A stretch of DNA of 35,068 nt from Candidatus Poribacteria bacterium (GCA_012963885.1 DTUY01000367.1:8840-43907); one strand, 5' to 3'. Counted from the stretch's first letter, positions 17,457-27,841 are shown. The notes: generated from the sequence alone by a model not told the origin. Program-made: numbers and translations.

Positions 17457-19844
17457 TTACCAGTTGAAGGTTCCTTGCCAGCTTGCTTTAAGTTGATCAA
17501 TAGTTGTATCAACAACCTTTTGTCCAGTTTCTATCCCATCTATAGTAAATTCTTTTCCTTCGATTACCTGACCGATTACGCTGATTGGTACGCCGATCAT
17601 CGCATTCTCAAATTCTTTCTGGCTCTTGGGAGCAATTTCAACGATAAATCGGCTGTTTGATTCTGAGAACAGAATTAAGTCATCAGCATTTGTCTGATCA
17701 TTTCGTGGAACGTTGGATAAATCTAGATCCATTCCAAATCCTCCGGCGAATGCCATCTCCGCACTGGCTACGCCAATCCCTCCCTCGGAGCAGTCGTGGC
17801 ATGATCTAATAAGTCGCTGGTCAATGGCATGATTCAAAGATTGAATCACCCGTTTTCCGATTTCAGGTCGAACTACTGGTACACTGTTCCCGACGAAATC
17901 GTGGATGGCGTTATAGTGACTCCCCCCAATTTCATCGTAGGTTTTGCCAATAACGTAAATCAGATTCCCAGGCGATTTGGCATCCATGGTGATTGCTGTG
18001 TCCACGTTGTCAATAACACTGATCGCTGAGATAAGTAAAGTGCTGGGGATCGCTAATTGATCTCCGGTTGAAGTATCACGGTATTCGTTATACAGACTAT
18101 CCTTACCGGAAATAAATGGGGTGCCATAAGCCAATGCGATATCATAACATGCCTGTGCTGCACGAACGAGCCCACCTAACCGATCCGGTTTGTCAGGGTT
18201 GCCCCAACTGAAATTGTCCAGAAGTGCGACCCGATCAAAACGCCCACCGACCGCAATCACATTCCGAATTGCTTCATCAATAGCGGAAGCGGCCATATGA
18301 TATGGATCAATATCTCCGAAAAGGGGATTGATGCCGTTTGCTATCACGACTCCTTTCTTTGAACCGAGCACCGGCAACGTCACGCAAGCGTCACTCGGAC
18401 CATCATTTTCAATTCCGACCAGAGGCTTAATCGTCATGCCTCCTTGTACCTCGTGATCATATTGCCGTATCACCCATTCTTTACTGGCAACATTCGGGCT
18501 GGCGAGGATTTGGTGGAGGGGGTCGGTCAGATTCGTAGATCTCTCGAAATCAGGATCAGGATGTAAAGGCTTTGTCCAAACTGCCCGTTTGGTAATTCGG
18601 GGGATTCCGTGGTGCAGAAAGTCCATATCGAGATCCGCCAGAATGTGACCTTGGTAATGGATGTGCAGTTTTTTGGTGTCGGTGAATTTCCCCAGAACAG
18701 TAACCTCCACAGACTCTGCTTGGCAGATTTCAAGGAATGTATCAAGATTATGTGGAGGAACAGCAATCACCATTCGTTCTTGTGCTTCCGACAGCCAGAT
18801 CTCCCAAGGGGCTAGTCCTTCATACTTCAACGAGACATCGTCTAAATAAACCTCGGCTCCGCAATCCGCTCCCATTTCACCGATGGCTGAGGAGAATCCA
18901 CCGGCTCCGCAATCCGTAATGCAATTGTACAGGTTCAGATCCCGCGCCTGAATTAAGACGTCAGTAATTTTTTTCTCCACAATCGGATTGCCAATTTGGA
19001 CGACGCTTCCAAGGTTTTCAGACGAATCATCAAGTTCAAGTGATGAAAACGTTGCGCCATGAATACCATCCCGACCAGTCCTCCCTCCAATAACAACGAT
19101 TGCATCGCCGAGTGCAACTTTTTTTTGACACCGGTTTGCAGGAATAATACCGACATTTCCACAGTAAACAAGGGGATTACAGGTATACCGGTAATCAAAA
19201 AGGATTGCTCCGTTTGCTGTTGGAATTCCCATCCGGTTACCATAATCCCTGACGCCAGAGACGACACCTTTAAAAACGCGCTTGGGGTGAAGTGAGCCCT
19301 TGGGCAGTTGGTTATAGTCTAAATCCGGTAATCCAAGGCAGAAAACATTTGTGTTGAGAATCGGCTTTGCACCTAAACCGGTTCCCAGTGAGTCACGAAT
19401 CACCCCCCCAATCCCCGTTCCCGCACCACCGTAGGGCTCAATCGCAGATGGATGGTTGTGGGTTTCGACTTTAAAAACGATGTTGTGCTGATCATCAAAT
19501 TCAATAATACCTGCGTTGTCTTCAAAAACGGATACACACCAACTTTTATTTAGTTCTTTGGTTGCTTGGATAATTGTTGTTTTAAGTAACCCGTTGATTG
19601 TAATAGGTTGCTGATCGTTTTCGATATACTCGATTAAACCACGAAAAGTTTTATGAACACAGTGCTCTGACCAAGTTTGTGCCAGGGTTTCGATTTCCAC
19701 ATCGGTCGGATCTCTACTAATTCCTGCAAAGTGCGATTGAATTGCTTGCATCTCTGTCAGGTTGAGTGACAGTAACCCATCCTGACTAATTCTTAATAGC
19801 TCTGTGTTATCGGCATTTTGAATAGGAATTCTTTTAAAATTCAT
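17457..19844 (-). CDS. purL: Phosphoribosylformylglycinamidine synthase, synthetase subunit
   Basis: A 795-residue ATP-dependent synthetase subunit of FGAM synthase, converting FGAR, glutamine-derived ammonia and ATP to FGAM. Key blocks: LTEMQAIQSHF linker then TWSEHCVHKTF (catalytic His61), FKVETHNHPSAIEPYGGAGTG for ATP/metal, GGRTGRDGIHGATFSS, DCGAGGFSSAIGEMG and a second half with GISGKDSL-type FISGKDSLYNEY and SCHDCSEGGI. The N-terminus starts at the linker and has no room for a PurS-like domain. No purS gene is seen next to it, though purQ is directly downstream. The ATG at 19844 has only a weak GAG ribosome site. The TWSEHCVHKTF variant is seen in several uncultured and chloroflexi/planctomycete-type purL genes. 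Confidence 0.95.
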   Translation of the reverse strand: MNFKRIPIQNADNTELLRISQDGLLSLNLTEMQAIQSHFAGISRDPTDVEIETLAQTWSEHCVHKTFRGLIEYIENDQQPITINGLLKTTIIQATKELNKSWCVSVFEDNAGIIEFDDQHNIVFKVETHNHPSAIEPYGGAGTGIGGVIRDSLGTGLGAKPILNTNVFCLGLPDLDYNQLPKGSLHPKRVFKGVVSGVRDYGNRMGIPTANGAILFDYRYTCNPLVYCGNVGIIPANRCQKKVALGDAIVVIGGRTGRDGIHGATFSSLELDDSSENLGSVVQIGNPIVEKKITDVLIQARDLNLYNCITDCGAGGFSSAIGEMGADCGAEVYLDDVSLKYEGLAPWEIWLSEAQERMVIAVPPHNLDTFLEICQAESVEVTVLGKFTDTKKLHIHYQGHILADLDMDFLHHGIPRITKRAVWTKPLHPDPDFERSTNLTDPLHQILASPNVASKEWVIRQYDHEVQGGMTIKPLVGIENDGPSDACVTLPVLGSKKGVVIANGINPLFGDIDPYHMAASAIDEAIRNVIAVGGRFDRVALLDNFSWGNPDKPDRLGGLVRAAQACYDIALAYGTPFISGKDSLYNEYRDTSTGDQLAIPSTLLISAISVIDNVDTAITMDAKSPGNLIYVIGKTYDEIGGSHYNAIHDFVGNSVPVVRPEIGKRVIQSLNHAIDQRLIRSCHDCSEGGIGVASAEMAFAGGFGMDLDLSNVPRNDQTNADDLILFSESNSRFIVEIAPKSQKEFENAMIGVPISVIGQVIEGKEFTIDGIETGQKVVDTTIDQLKASWQGTFNW

Positions 19845-19897
19845 CTCAACTCTTGGTGCATGAGTTTATTTTCCTTACTAATATATCATATAATCTT

Positions 19898-20428
19898 TTA
19901 GCTAATTTCGCTCGGATCCAAAATTGCAACGTGCGGCAAGTTTCTGTGCTTTTGCGCATAATCTAGACCGTAACCAACAACAAAATGATCGTCAATTTCG
20001 AATCCAACGTAGTCAATTTGAACAGGTTTTACTCTGCGGGATGATTTATTCAGCAGGCTGCAGACCTTGAGACTCGCCGGGGCTGTACGTTGAATTTCTT
20101 CGATTAGCAAAGTGAGACTAAGGCCAGTATCAATGATGTCTTCAACGATGATAATGTCGGTATCTTTAAAATTTGTTTTAAAATTGTGAACTAAATTGGT
20201 TTCTCCGGAAGATATTGATTTATTAGCATAACTTGAGATCTGGACAAACTCACAGATTACATCCAATGTGATAGCCCTCATAACGTCAGCGAAAAAAATA
20301 ATGGATCCTTTCAACACACAAACAAGGGTTGGTATTCGCGCATGATAATCTTGGGAGATCTCCATCCCGAGTTGACGAACACGATCTTGAATCTCGGATT
20401 CACTGATTAAGATTTTCATAGGTGACAT
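19898..20428 (-). CDS. hpt: Hypoxanthine phosphoribosyltransferase
   Basis: A 176-residue purine salvage enzyme that joins hypoxanthine or guanine to PRPP, giving IMP or GMP. The PRPP loop is IIIVEDIIDTGLSLT (residues 92-106), the early PPi-binding stretch is VCVLKGSIIFFADVMR, and the C-terminal FVVGYGLDYAQKHRNLPHV is a family hallmark. The start at 20428 overlaps tilS by 29 nt; a second ATG (20419) is close by. The tilS-hpt order is widespread in bacteria, and here the pair runs on into purL-purQ, so salvage and de novo purine genes may share a transcript. Confidence 0.95.
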   Translation of the reverse strand: MSPMKILISESEIQDRVRQLGMEISQDYHARIPTLVCVLKGSIIFFADVMRAITLDVICEFVQISSYANKSISSGETNLVHNFKTNFKDTDIIIVEDIIDTGLSLTLLIEEIQRTAPASLKVCSLLNKSSRRVKPVQIDYVGFEIDDHFVVGYGLDYAQKHRNLPHVAILDPSEIS

Positions 20429-21773
20429 GTAACACTCTTTTGGTCCTCTTACTGATCCGAAACAGGTCGCTTGTTCGGTAACCGATAACCCACATGATTT
20501 GGGCTTCGCATACTAGCAATGGTAAGCGGTCACGCTCTGATTGTGGAACTTTGGCGTCGATAAGTAGATCTTTTATTTTTTTTCGTCCTGCCATTCCGAA
20601 AGGTTGGAAGCAATCCCCATCACGCCGGTTGCGGACATAGAGCGGAAATTGGCTGATGTCCCAGTCAAAGACTGCTTCAAACTTGCCGTCAGGATAGCTT
20701 GAAGGTAAATTGCTTCTTACTGAAGTTGAGATTTTACCATGAATCGCCGGGAGATCAGTAACATTTGGTACCGTAACCTCATACTGAAACTCGTCAGTTT
20801 GGATAGGAGATTGGTCTAACACCAGTTGGTTATAGGCACGAGAGAAAACCAGACCATTCGGCAGGTGGAGTCTGCCGTTGGGCAAATGACCATTAATCAA
20901 GTCAATCATAGACTCGAAGTGTTTATAATAAAGATCGGCGGTGCAACCCAGTTGTTCTATCATAGCCAATCGAAGGATTCGGCGTTGAATAGCAGGATGT
21001 TGATTGAGAAAATTGTCTCGATCTAGTATGTTTGCTCCGATCTTACACGCATCAAAAGCGGTAGTAGCAATCGTATCCAGAAAATCCGATTCTCCTTGAA
21101 GGATCTCGGCCATCCGGTTTAGGGCCTCCTGTATATTCGGATTGTAATTTTCTTTTAGGTGTGGCATTAGATCAATCCGAATCCGGTTTCTCAAGTAACC
21201 TCGATCCATATTTGATTCATCATGGCATGGTGTTAAACCCAACGAATGAGTGAATTCTTCGATCTCAGTACGTGAAGAGGTAAGGAGTGGTCGAATGAAT
21301 TTGCCGTCTCGCACCTTAAGCATTCCTCGGAGTCCAGTTATACCCGAACCGCGAAAGAGGCGCATTAGAACTGTTTCAGCTTGATCTCCAAGGTGGTGGC
21401 CGAGCGCAATTTTTGAAGCTCCTATTTGGTTGGAGACTTGCTCGAAGAATTGATATCTAGCTTGTCGTGCACTTGCTTCGGAAGAGTTTGGCAGGGAAAT
21501 TTCTCGAACTGTCACCGGAAGATCCAAGCTTTGTGCCTGTTGACAAACATAAGTTGTGTCCTTAGCTGCATTGGATCTTAGACCGTGATTTAAATGTGCT
21601 ACGTGAAGATGACAGCCAAGTTGGCTTTGTAAATTGTTGAGCGAGTGGAGTAGTGCCAGTGAATCTGTCCCTCCGGAAACGGCGACAAGAACAATTTCCT
21701 TGGAGGAAATCATGTTGTGTTTGCATATAAACTGGTATATACGGTGAGAAAATCGCTTGGGCATATTTCTCAT
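20400..21773 (-). CDS. tilS: tRNA(Ile)-lysidine synthase
   Basis: A 457-residue cytoplasmic ATP-dependent enzyme that attaches lysine to C34 of tRNA-Ile with CAU anticodon, changing it from Met to Ile specificity. The PP-loop is SGGTDS (33-38), followed by HVAHLNHGLRSNA, and by the substrate-binding block LGHHLGDQAETVLMRLFRGSG with RGMLKV. A C-terminal TilS domain ends the chain (FGMAGRKKIKDLLIDAKVP, ERDRLPLLV). The start at 21773 is only 14 nt from the 3' end of a tRNA gene with CAU anticodon. ATGs at 21764 and 21713 are alternatives, and no strong ribosome site is visible, so cleavage of the tRNA may leave a very short leader. It overlaps hpt. Confidence 0.95.
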   Translation of the reverse strand: MRNMPKRFSHRIYQFICKHNMISSKEIVLVAVSGGTDSLALLHSLNNLQSQLGCHLHVAHLNHGLRSNAAKDTTYVCQQAQSLDLPVTVREISLPNSSEASARQARYQFFEQVSNQIGASKIALGHHLGDQAETVLMRLFRGSGITGLRGMLKVRDGKFIRPLLTSSRTEIEEFTHSLGLTPCHDESNMDRGYLRNRIRIDLMPHLKENYNPNIQEALNRMAEILQGESDFLDTIATTAFDACKIGANILDRDNFLNQHPAIQRRILRLAMIEQLGCTADLYYKHFESMIDLINGHLPNGRLHLPNGLVFSRAYNQLVLDQSPIQTDEFQYEVTVPNVTDLPAIHGKISTSVRSNLPSSYPDGKFEAVFDWDISQFPLYVRNRRDGDCFQPFGMAGRKKIKDLLIDAKVPQSERDRLPLLVCEAQIMWVIGYRTSDLFRISKRTKRVLHVTYENLNQ

Positions 21774-21786
21774 GTTGTGGAAGGAT

Positions 21787-21860
21787 TGCCGGCAGGGAGA
21801 CTCGAACTCCCAACCTCACGATTATGAGTCGTACGCTCTAACCAGTTGAGCTACACCGGC
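21787..21860 (-). tRNA. tRNA with CAT anticodon (Met elongator or Ile2)
   Basis: A full cloverleaf reads leftward: acceptor GCCGGTG with TGCCGGC, D-arm GCTC..GAGC, anticodon arm TACGA-CTCATAA-TCGTG, and T-arm GGGAG-TTCGAGT-CTCCC. The discriminator is A; CCA is not encoded. The anticodon CAT could be elongator Met or the Ile2 tRNA that TilS modifies. The acceptor has G4-C69 and G5-C68 rather than the C4-G69/C5-G68 pairs used by E. coli TilS, so elongator Met is slightly favoured. Confidence 0.93.
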
Positions 21861-21910
21861 AAGCAAAAGAAATGGGAAACGCGCGTCAATTGCGTCCCCC
21901 ATTTTCAGAA

Positions 21911-21984
<74 letters not shown>

Positions 21985-22012
21985 ACAAGTTTACGCCGTA
22001 ATGAGTAAAGTG

Positions 22013-22102
22013 TGGTGGGCGAGAAGGGACTTGAACCCTTAAGCTCGTATTAGGAGCGACGGATTTTAAGTCCGTTGTGTTTACCAATTTCACCACTCGC
22101 CC
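22013..22102 (-). tRNA. tRNA-Leu (TAA)
   Basis: A class II tRNA of 90 nt including an encoded CCA: acceptor GGGCGAG with CTCGCCC, discriminator A, anticodon loop CTTAAAA with anticodon TAA, and a long variable arm with GCTC/GAGC stem around CTAATAC. T-arm is AGGG-TTCAAGT-CCCT. It is the only one of the three tRNAs here with an encoded CCA. Confidence 0.97.
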
Positions 22103-22171
22103 TTCATGCTCAGGTTGGTAAACAGCGTAGTAAATAGTAAATTATATTGTTTAGATTTGTCAACTCTTTTT

Positions 22172-22462
22172 TTAATTAAGCAACCTGGAATCAGAACGTA
22201 GAATGTGATATGTCTGCTCACCGGGTTTGCTATAACCGTATTGGCGAACAAGACGTTCTCGTGTCAGCGGATTTGTCTGCAATTTGACAATTTCTATTTT
22301 TAATTGATCCCATTCTTCTTTGAGATCGGCAATGTCTTGCAAATAATTTTTTTCTGCATAAATCGATTTCCGCCATTTGCCGAATTCATCGAATGAACAG
22401 CGTAAGTTTATTAGAAAGAGTAGCGTGACAATGATAACAAGAAATAATTGAATAATTCGCAT
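22172..22462 (-). CDS. FtsB/DivIC-like septum formation protein
   Basis: A 96-residue bitopic membrane protein of the FtsB/DivIC family, part of the divisome FtsQLB complex in Gram-negative bacteria. A short cytoplasmic tail is followed by one membrane helix (about residues 3-20, IIQLFLVIIVTLLFLINL). A periplasmic coiled coil (about 35-62, YAEKNYLQDIADLKEEWDQLK) follows, and then a conserved end, TRERLVRQYGYSKPGEQTYHI, that matches the family's ERLARE.G.v.PGE. pattern. It lies 25 nt after enolase and before the tRNA cluster. In many proteobacteria eno and ftsB are also adjacent, which supports the call. Confidence 0.85.
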   Translation of the reverse strand: MRIIQLFLVIIVTLLFLINLRCSFDEFGKWRKSIYAEKNYLQDIADLKEEWDQLKIEIVKLQTNPLTRERLVRQYGYSKPGEQTYHILRSDSRLLN

Positions 22463-22487
22463 ACAGTTTAATTATCCGTGATTTTCG

Positions 22488-23774
<1,287 letters not shown>

Positions 23775-23790
23775 CTAAATCTCCCAAAAA

Positions 23791-24582
23791 TCAAAAATTA
23801 TTCCAAAGTTCAAAATTATCGGTCAGAATATCGGGACCGTCTGAAAGAATTGCAACTGTGTGTTCAAAATGTGCAGACAGACTCAAATCAGCTGTAACTG
23901 CAGTCCAACCATCCTCCAGTACAACTGATTGACCTGTGCCGATGTTAATCATTGGCTCAATTGCCAGTACCATGCCAGGTTTTAAACGGACGCCTGTTCC
24001 TGGTTCGCCATAATTTGGCACCTGCGGAGCTTCATGCATCTGACGGCCAATTCCATGACCGACGAAATCGCGTGCGACTGAAAAGCCTTGGCTTTCCACA
24101 TAAGACTGAACAGCATGACACACATCGCCAAGCCGATTACCGGACTTAGCCTGATCAATTGCCTCATAGAGCGATGATTTCGTAACCTCGCGAAGTCGTT
24201 GTGCTTGATCAGGGATTTCACCTACAGCAAACGTAAAAGCGTTGTCGCCATGAAACCCATCTAAAAAAATAGCGGTATCGATGCTAACAATGTCACCTGT
24301 TTTTAAGATCCTACCCTCGTGTGGTACACCATGGACAATCTCTTCATTAATTGAGGCGCATATTGTTGCTGGATACGGAGGGTGATTTGGTAGTTGATAC
24401 CCTAGAAACGAGGATTTGCCACCGAGTTCCTTAATTGTTTGTCGACATATCTGATCTAACTGGTAAGTGGAAATGTTGGGTTGTATAGCTTCTCCGATGC
24501 GTTGAAGCATAATTGAGGCCGCCTCCCCACTTTTGCGCATGGTTTCAATATGAGATTTTGATTTGAGCTTAATTTTCCTCAT
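23791..24582 (-). CDS. map: Methionine aminopeptidase type I
   Basis: A 263-residue dinuclear-metal peptidase that removes the N-terminal Met from nascent proteins. Metal ligands follow the family pattern: Asp102 (SIDTAIFLDGF), Asp113 (GDNAFTF), His176 (VGHGIGRQMHE), Glu209 (AIEPM) and Glu240 (HFEHTVAI). Substrate His84 (VHGVP) is present. The N-terminus KLKSKSHIETMRKSGE is normal for type Ia, with no SecC zinc or SH3 extension. It sits between a DUF362 pseudogene and eno. Confidence 0.97.
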   Translation of the reverse strand: MRKIKLKSKSHIETMRKSGEAASIMLQRIGEAIQPNISTYQLDQICRQTIKELGGKSSFLGYQLPNHPPYPATICASINEEIVHGVPHEGRILKTGDIVSIDTAIFLDGFHGDNAFTFAVGEIPDQAQRLREVTKSSLYEAIDQAKSGNRLGDVCHAVQSYVESQGFSVARDFVGHGIGRQMHEAPQVPNYGEPGTGVRLKPGMVLAIEPMINIGTGQSVVLEDGWTAVTADLSLSAHFEHTVAILSDGPDILTDNFELWNNF

Positions 24583-24606
24583 GAGATGGTTATGGTCCCG
24601 TTGCTA

Positions 24607-25484
24607 TTATGCGACTCGCTTTGCCCACAGGTGTTTGAGTGCACTTTTGACAACGCGAAAAGGTGAGAAGTTGACTGGAATCATTAGCGGGAATTCGAAG
24701 TTGGGAACCGTAACGTCACTTAAACTCTGACCGAGAATCTCGATCTGATTAAGATCCACTTCACCAAAACCGACTTCACGTGCAGCCTGAATTATATTAA
24801 ACTCTTCTACCGGTAAACCGACGATTTCACAATGAACACGGTCTAGTGCTACCACATCCGTGCCGCAAGTCAATATACCAAGTGGGTGGGGGAACCCTGA
24901 TCCAGGACCAGGACCTTCCATTGCCACGATACCGTCGACAATTGTAAGTTGGGGGGCAATCAACTCCGCATATTCAACTAGCATCTTCCCAAAAGTCAGT
25001 CGATTTTTACCACGCCACAGGTGTAACCTTGACTTTAATTTGCCAGGGACACATCCAAATAGATTTTTAACGGCTACGGTCATCTGCATCTGTCGATGGC
25101 TCTTGAATTTCGGGACATTAATCACCACATCTGCGTCAATGATCTCTTTGGCGATTTCCCATTCGATCGGCAACTTCCAGTAGACTGGAGCGACGGGCTG
25201 GCTACTGTTAATACATTTCCTGATGCCGGAGAATCACCTATAATCGGTTTCCCGCCAGCTGATAGGACTTGATCAACTATTGATTTTATTACCGTAAAGT
25301 GTGTCGAGGGGATATCGCCAACACAAGTTGCTTTAAGCAAATTTGGTTTGATAAGTACTAGATCTCTTGGTTTTACGTACTGACTGATTCCTCCTAAGTA
25401 ATCCAAGAGTTCGTTTATAGCATTATCGACTGCTTGCTGGTCATAATTTGAACATTGGACAATGGCGATAGTTTCAGACATCAT
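24607..25484 (-). pseudogene. DUF362 domain protein, frameshifted with a small deletion
   Basis: DUF362 proteins are iron-sulfur-associated or ferredoxin-like proteins of unknown role. The N-terminal half (start 25484) reads LVLIKPNLLKA and PIIGDSPASGNVLTVA, then loses homology as ASPSLQS. The C-terminal half, in another frame, reads PVYWKLPIEWEIAKEIIDADVVINVPKFKSH and on through AVKNLFGCVPG and IVDGIVAMEGPGPGSG to the stop at 24607. The join is near 25195-25205. Intact relatives have about 25 more residues there, so a deletion of roughly 60-80 nt whose length is not a multiple of three fits better than a single-base error. The C-terminal ORF could be translated from the ATG at 25173, but would lack the first domain half. 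Confidence 0.78.
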
Positions 25485-25490
25485 TTTTCT

Positions 25491-26864
25491 TCAAGAGATT
25501 ACATCTCCAATTAGGGTGTGTGCAGTAGCCGTATGAACCTTGATATTTACAGTATCACCAATTTTTGTGTTCTGTCGCGGAAATACAGTAGTTTTAAAAG
25601 TATCATCTTTTCCAAAGTAATCTGCTTCGGATTTACGCGATTCGCCTTCGACTAGAATCTCTACAGTTTGACCAACCCGCTCCTGATTAATTTCGTGTGA
25701 AATACGGTACTGTAGATCTATAATACTCTGCAAACGGCGTATTTTCTCTTCTTCCGGGACATTATCTTCCAGTGTTCGGTTGGCAAGAGTTCCATCGCGA
25801 TCTGAGTATTTAAACATAAACGCTGAATCGTAACGCATCTCACCCATCAAGTCGTGTGTTTGTTGGAAATCCTCTTCGGTTTCACCGCAAAAGCCGACAA
25901 TAATGTCTGTGGAAATGGCCAAATTCGGAATTTGGTTGCGAAGATTAAACACAAGTTCTCTATATTCATCGACGGTATAGGTCCTATGCATGTCAGACAA
26001 GATTCTTGTGGATCCCGATTGTAAAGGTAAATGAATCTGTTTACAGACTTTTTTGCAGCTCGCTATCGCGTCAATCATCGGTTTTGTTGCGTCGCTGGGA
26101 TGCGGAGATGTAAAGCGAATTCGTTCAATTCCTTCAACTTGATTGATAGCAAAAAGCAAGTCTCCGAAATTGTGTGTGCCATCATGGTATGAATTCACTG
26201 TTTGCCCCAGCAAAACGACTTCTTTAAAGCCTTCATCTACAAGGAATTTTATTTCTCTAACTAACATAGGGACAGATAGACTTCGCTCTCGCCCCCGTGT
26301 AAATGGAACCACACAAAAGGTGCACATCTTGTCACAACCTCGTTGAATGGTTAACCATGCTCGAATCCCATCTTTTCGAATCGGCGCTAAGTCAGCATAA
26401 TCCTCTGATTTATCAAGTTTCAAATTTACAAATGTATCTTTTGCCTTGGCGGAAGCGATAGCTTGTGGCAGACTTCGATAAGCATCTGGACCCAGAACCA
26501 AATCAATATACGGTGCGGCATCAAGAACCAGTGTCCGCATATGTTGCGCCATACATCCACAGATTCCCAGAACCATATTCGGATTTCGGCGCTTGATTGC
26601 ATTTAAATGCTTAAGCCGATTTAGGACTTTTTCTTCGGCGTTTTCTCGAATCGCACAGGTGTTTATCAAAATGACATTAGCTGACTCGGCATCATCGGTC
26701 ATCTTGTATCCGGCCCTTGTCAGGATACCTGCCATCAATTCGCTATCACTGACATTCATTTGGCATCCATAAGTTTCAATATAGGCCGTCCCGTTTGATT
26801 GAAGCAGATCTGATTGAACATCGGAAATTGATGTCCTGTTATACAAAGGCAAAGGATTTTTCAT
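25491..26864 (-). CDS. miaB: tRNA-2-methylthio-N6-dimethylallyladenosine synthase
   Basis: A 457-residue radical-SAM methylthiotransferase that thiomethylates i6A37 of tRNAs reading UNN codons. Domains: the N-terminal UPF0004 (about 27-150) with auxiliary-cluster cysteines Cys34 (TYGCQMN), Cys70 (NTCAIR) and Cys104 (CGCMAQ); the radical SAM core (165-390) with the CxxxCxxC motif at Cys177, Cys181 and Cys184 (GCDKMCTFC); and the C-terminal TRAM domain (395-457). LGQTVNSYH and IHLPLQSGST are MiaB-typical. Its start shares four bases (ATGA) with the stop of the upstream DUF6807 gene, so translation is coupled. Confidence 0.96.
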   Translation of the reverse strand: MKNPLPLYNRTSISDVQSDLLQSNGTAYIETYGCQMNVSDSELMAGILTRAGYKMTDDAESANVILINTCAIRENAEEKVLNRLKHLNAIKRRNPNMVLGICGCMAQHMRTLVLDAAPYIDLVLGPDAYRSLPQAIASAKAKDTFVNLKLDKSEDYADLAPIRKDGIRAWLTIQRGCDKMCTFCVVPFTRGRERSLSVPMLVREIKFLVDEGFKEVVLLGQTVNSYHDGTHNFGDLLFAINQVEGIERIRFTSPHPSDATKPMIDAIASCKKVCKQIHLPLQSGSTRILSDMHRTYTVDEYRELVFNLRNQIPNLAISTDIIVGFCGETEEDFQQTHDLMGEMRYDSAFMFKYSDRDGTLANRTLEDNVPEEEKIRRLQSIIDLQYRISHEINQERVGQTVEILVEGESRKSEADYFGKDDTFKTTVFPRQNTKIGDTVNIKVHTATAHTLIGDVIS

Positions 26865-27673
26865 TTTACGTATTCCTCATAGCATTTCCATAGATCAAAC
26901 GTGAACAGATCCTCAAGGTGAATTAGAACTCGGTACCTCAGGTGTAGCGATTCATCAGCTTTAATAGTGTACGGTTCATCCATGGTAAGTGAAGGGGAAA
27001 TAAAGCCGAAACTTTCATCAAGCGCAGTAAATTTTGCCGGATAGCGTGGATTGGATGGATGGTCGAAAATCGCCGTTCCCACCGTTATATTGTCTGCTAA
27101 ACCGAGAAAGTCACACCATGAAGCAGGTTTATTGTTTGCTTCCCATTCCCCGATACGGCTGTCTGAGTTGATGAGTTTTTGTCTTTCACGATAAGGTGAC
27201 CGGTAGCATAAGCCGTAACTGCTTTGGCTCGCCGCCAGGAGAATATCTTCTGATAGAGGATGAAACGAAAAGTTGAGGTCAATAATCTGCTGATCCTCTA
27301 GTGGTTCGTGGACAATTATTTCACTGGTTTGTTCAATTAGTATTGTTCCTTTTGGTGTGGACCAATTGTTAATGGTGATAACTCTGGCAAAGCAATCTGA
27401 AATTTCTTGGTTTCGGAATTCACGGTGTGTAATCTTACCTGCACCTTCTTTCCAGAAATCGATGCCGTTTACGTTGCCCCACCCGAACCATAGTCCATGA
27501 TGATTAATGTTATCTTCGGGCGTATCACTTGTGACACTTTTCGCATTAGGGGCATTGACCGGGTGAAAGTACGGTTTGCACAGATCACTATGGTAATTGT
27601 AAGTAAGAATCAGGTTTGAATCATTAAAGATAGAAAGGGATGATCCAACCTCTTCATGAAAAGAAAGAGCCAC
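26861..27673 (-). CDS. DUF6807 (PmoA-like) protein, second copy
   Basis: A 270-residue second member of the DUF6807 family, clearly different from the copy at 9241. Hallmarks: KPYFHPVNAP, NINHHGLWFGW, NVNGIDFWKEG, SSYGLCYRSP, ASWCDFLGL and DHPSNPRYPAKF. The start is a GTG at 27673; the frame is closed just upstream by TAG, and no ATG occurs before the first conserved block. The ribosome site is poor. It is the first gene of a two-gene unit with miaB, behind a good promoter. The pairing of a carbohydrate-type protein with a tRNA modification gene is unusual and may be accidental. Confidence 0.83.
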   Translation of the reverse strand: MALSFHEEVGSSLSIFNDSNLILTYNYHSDLCKPYFHPVNAPNAKSVTSDTPEDNINHHGLWFGWGNVNGIDFWKEGAGKITHREFRNQEISDCFARVITINNWSTPKGTILIEQTSEIIVHEPLEDQQIIDLNFSFHPLSEDILLAASQSSYGLCYRSPYRERQKLINSDSRIGEWEANNKPASWCDFLGLADNITVGTAIFDHPSNPRYPAKFTALDESFGFISPSLTMDEPYTIKADESLHLRYRVLIHLEDLFTFDLWKCYEEYVK

Positions 27674-27766
27674 TTTATTTACTTGTGTCTACGATTACAG
27701 ATACACCATGAAACGAAATTTCGGATTGTTTTTTGTGCTTCTCAATTTAGCTGAAATAATCGCAAT

Positions 27767-27795
27767 ATTATACTGTTTCGATTGGTCTCGTGCAA
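27767..27795 (-). promoter_or_regulatory. Sigma70-type promoter of the DUF6807-miaB unit
   Basis: Reading leftward, TTGCAC (27795-27790), a 17-nt spacer and a perfect TATAAT (27772-27767). It gives a leader of about 85 nt before the GTG at 27673. It lies back to back with the hisC promoter, with 46 nt between the two -35 boxes. Confidence 0.75.
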
Positions 27796-27841
27796 GCAAA
27801 CGAATCTGGAACACTGTTAATTTGATGGGGCTTGGTCTCTG

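Noticed and set aside
24607..25173. A separate 188-residue DUF362 protein
   Set aside because: It lacks the N-terminal half of the family, which lies just upstream in another frame; the two are parts of one broken gene.
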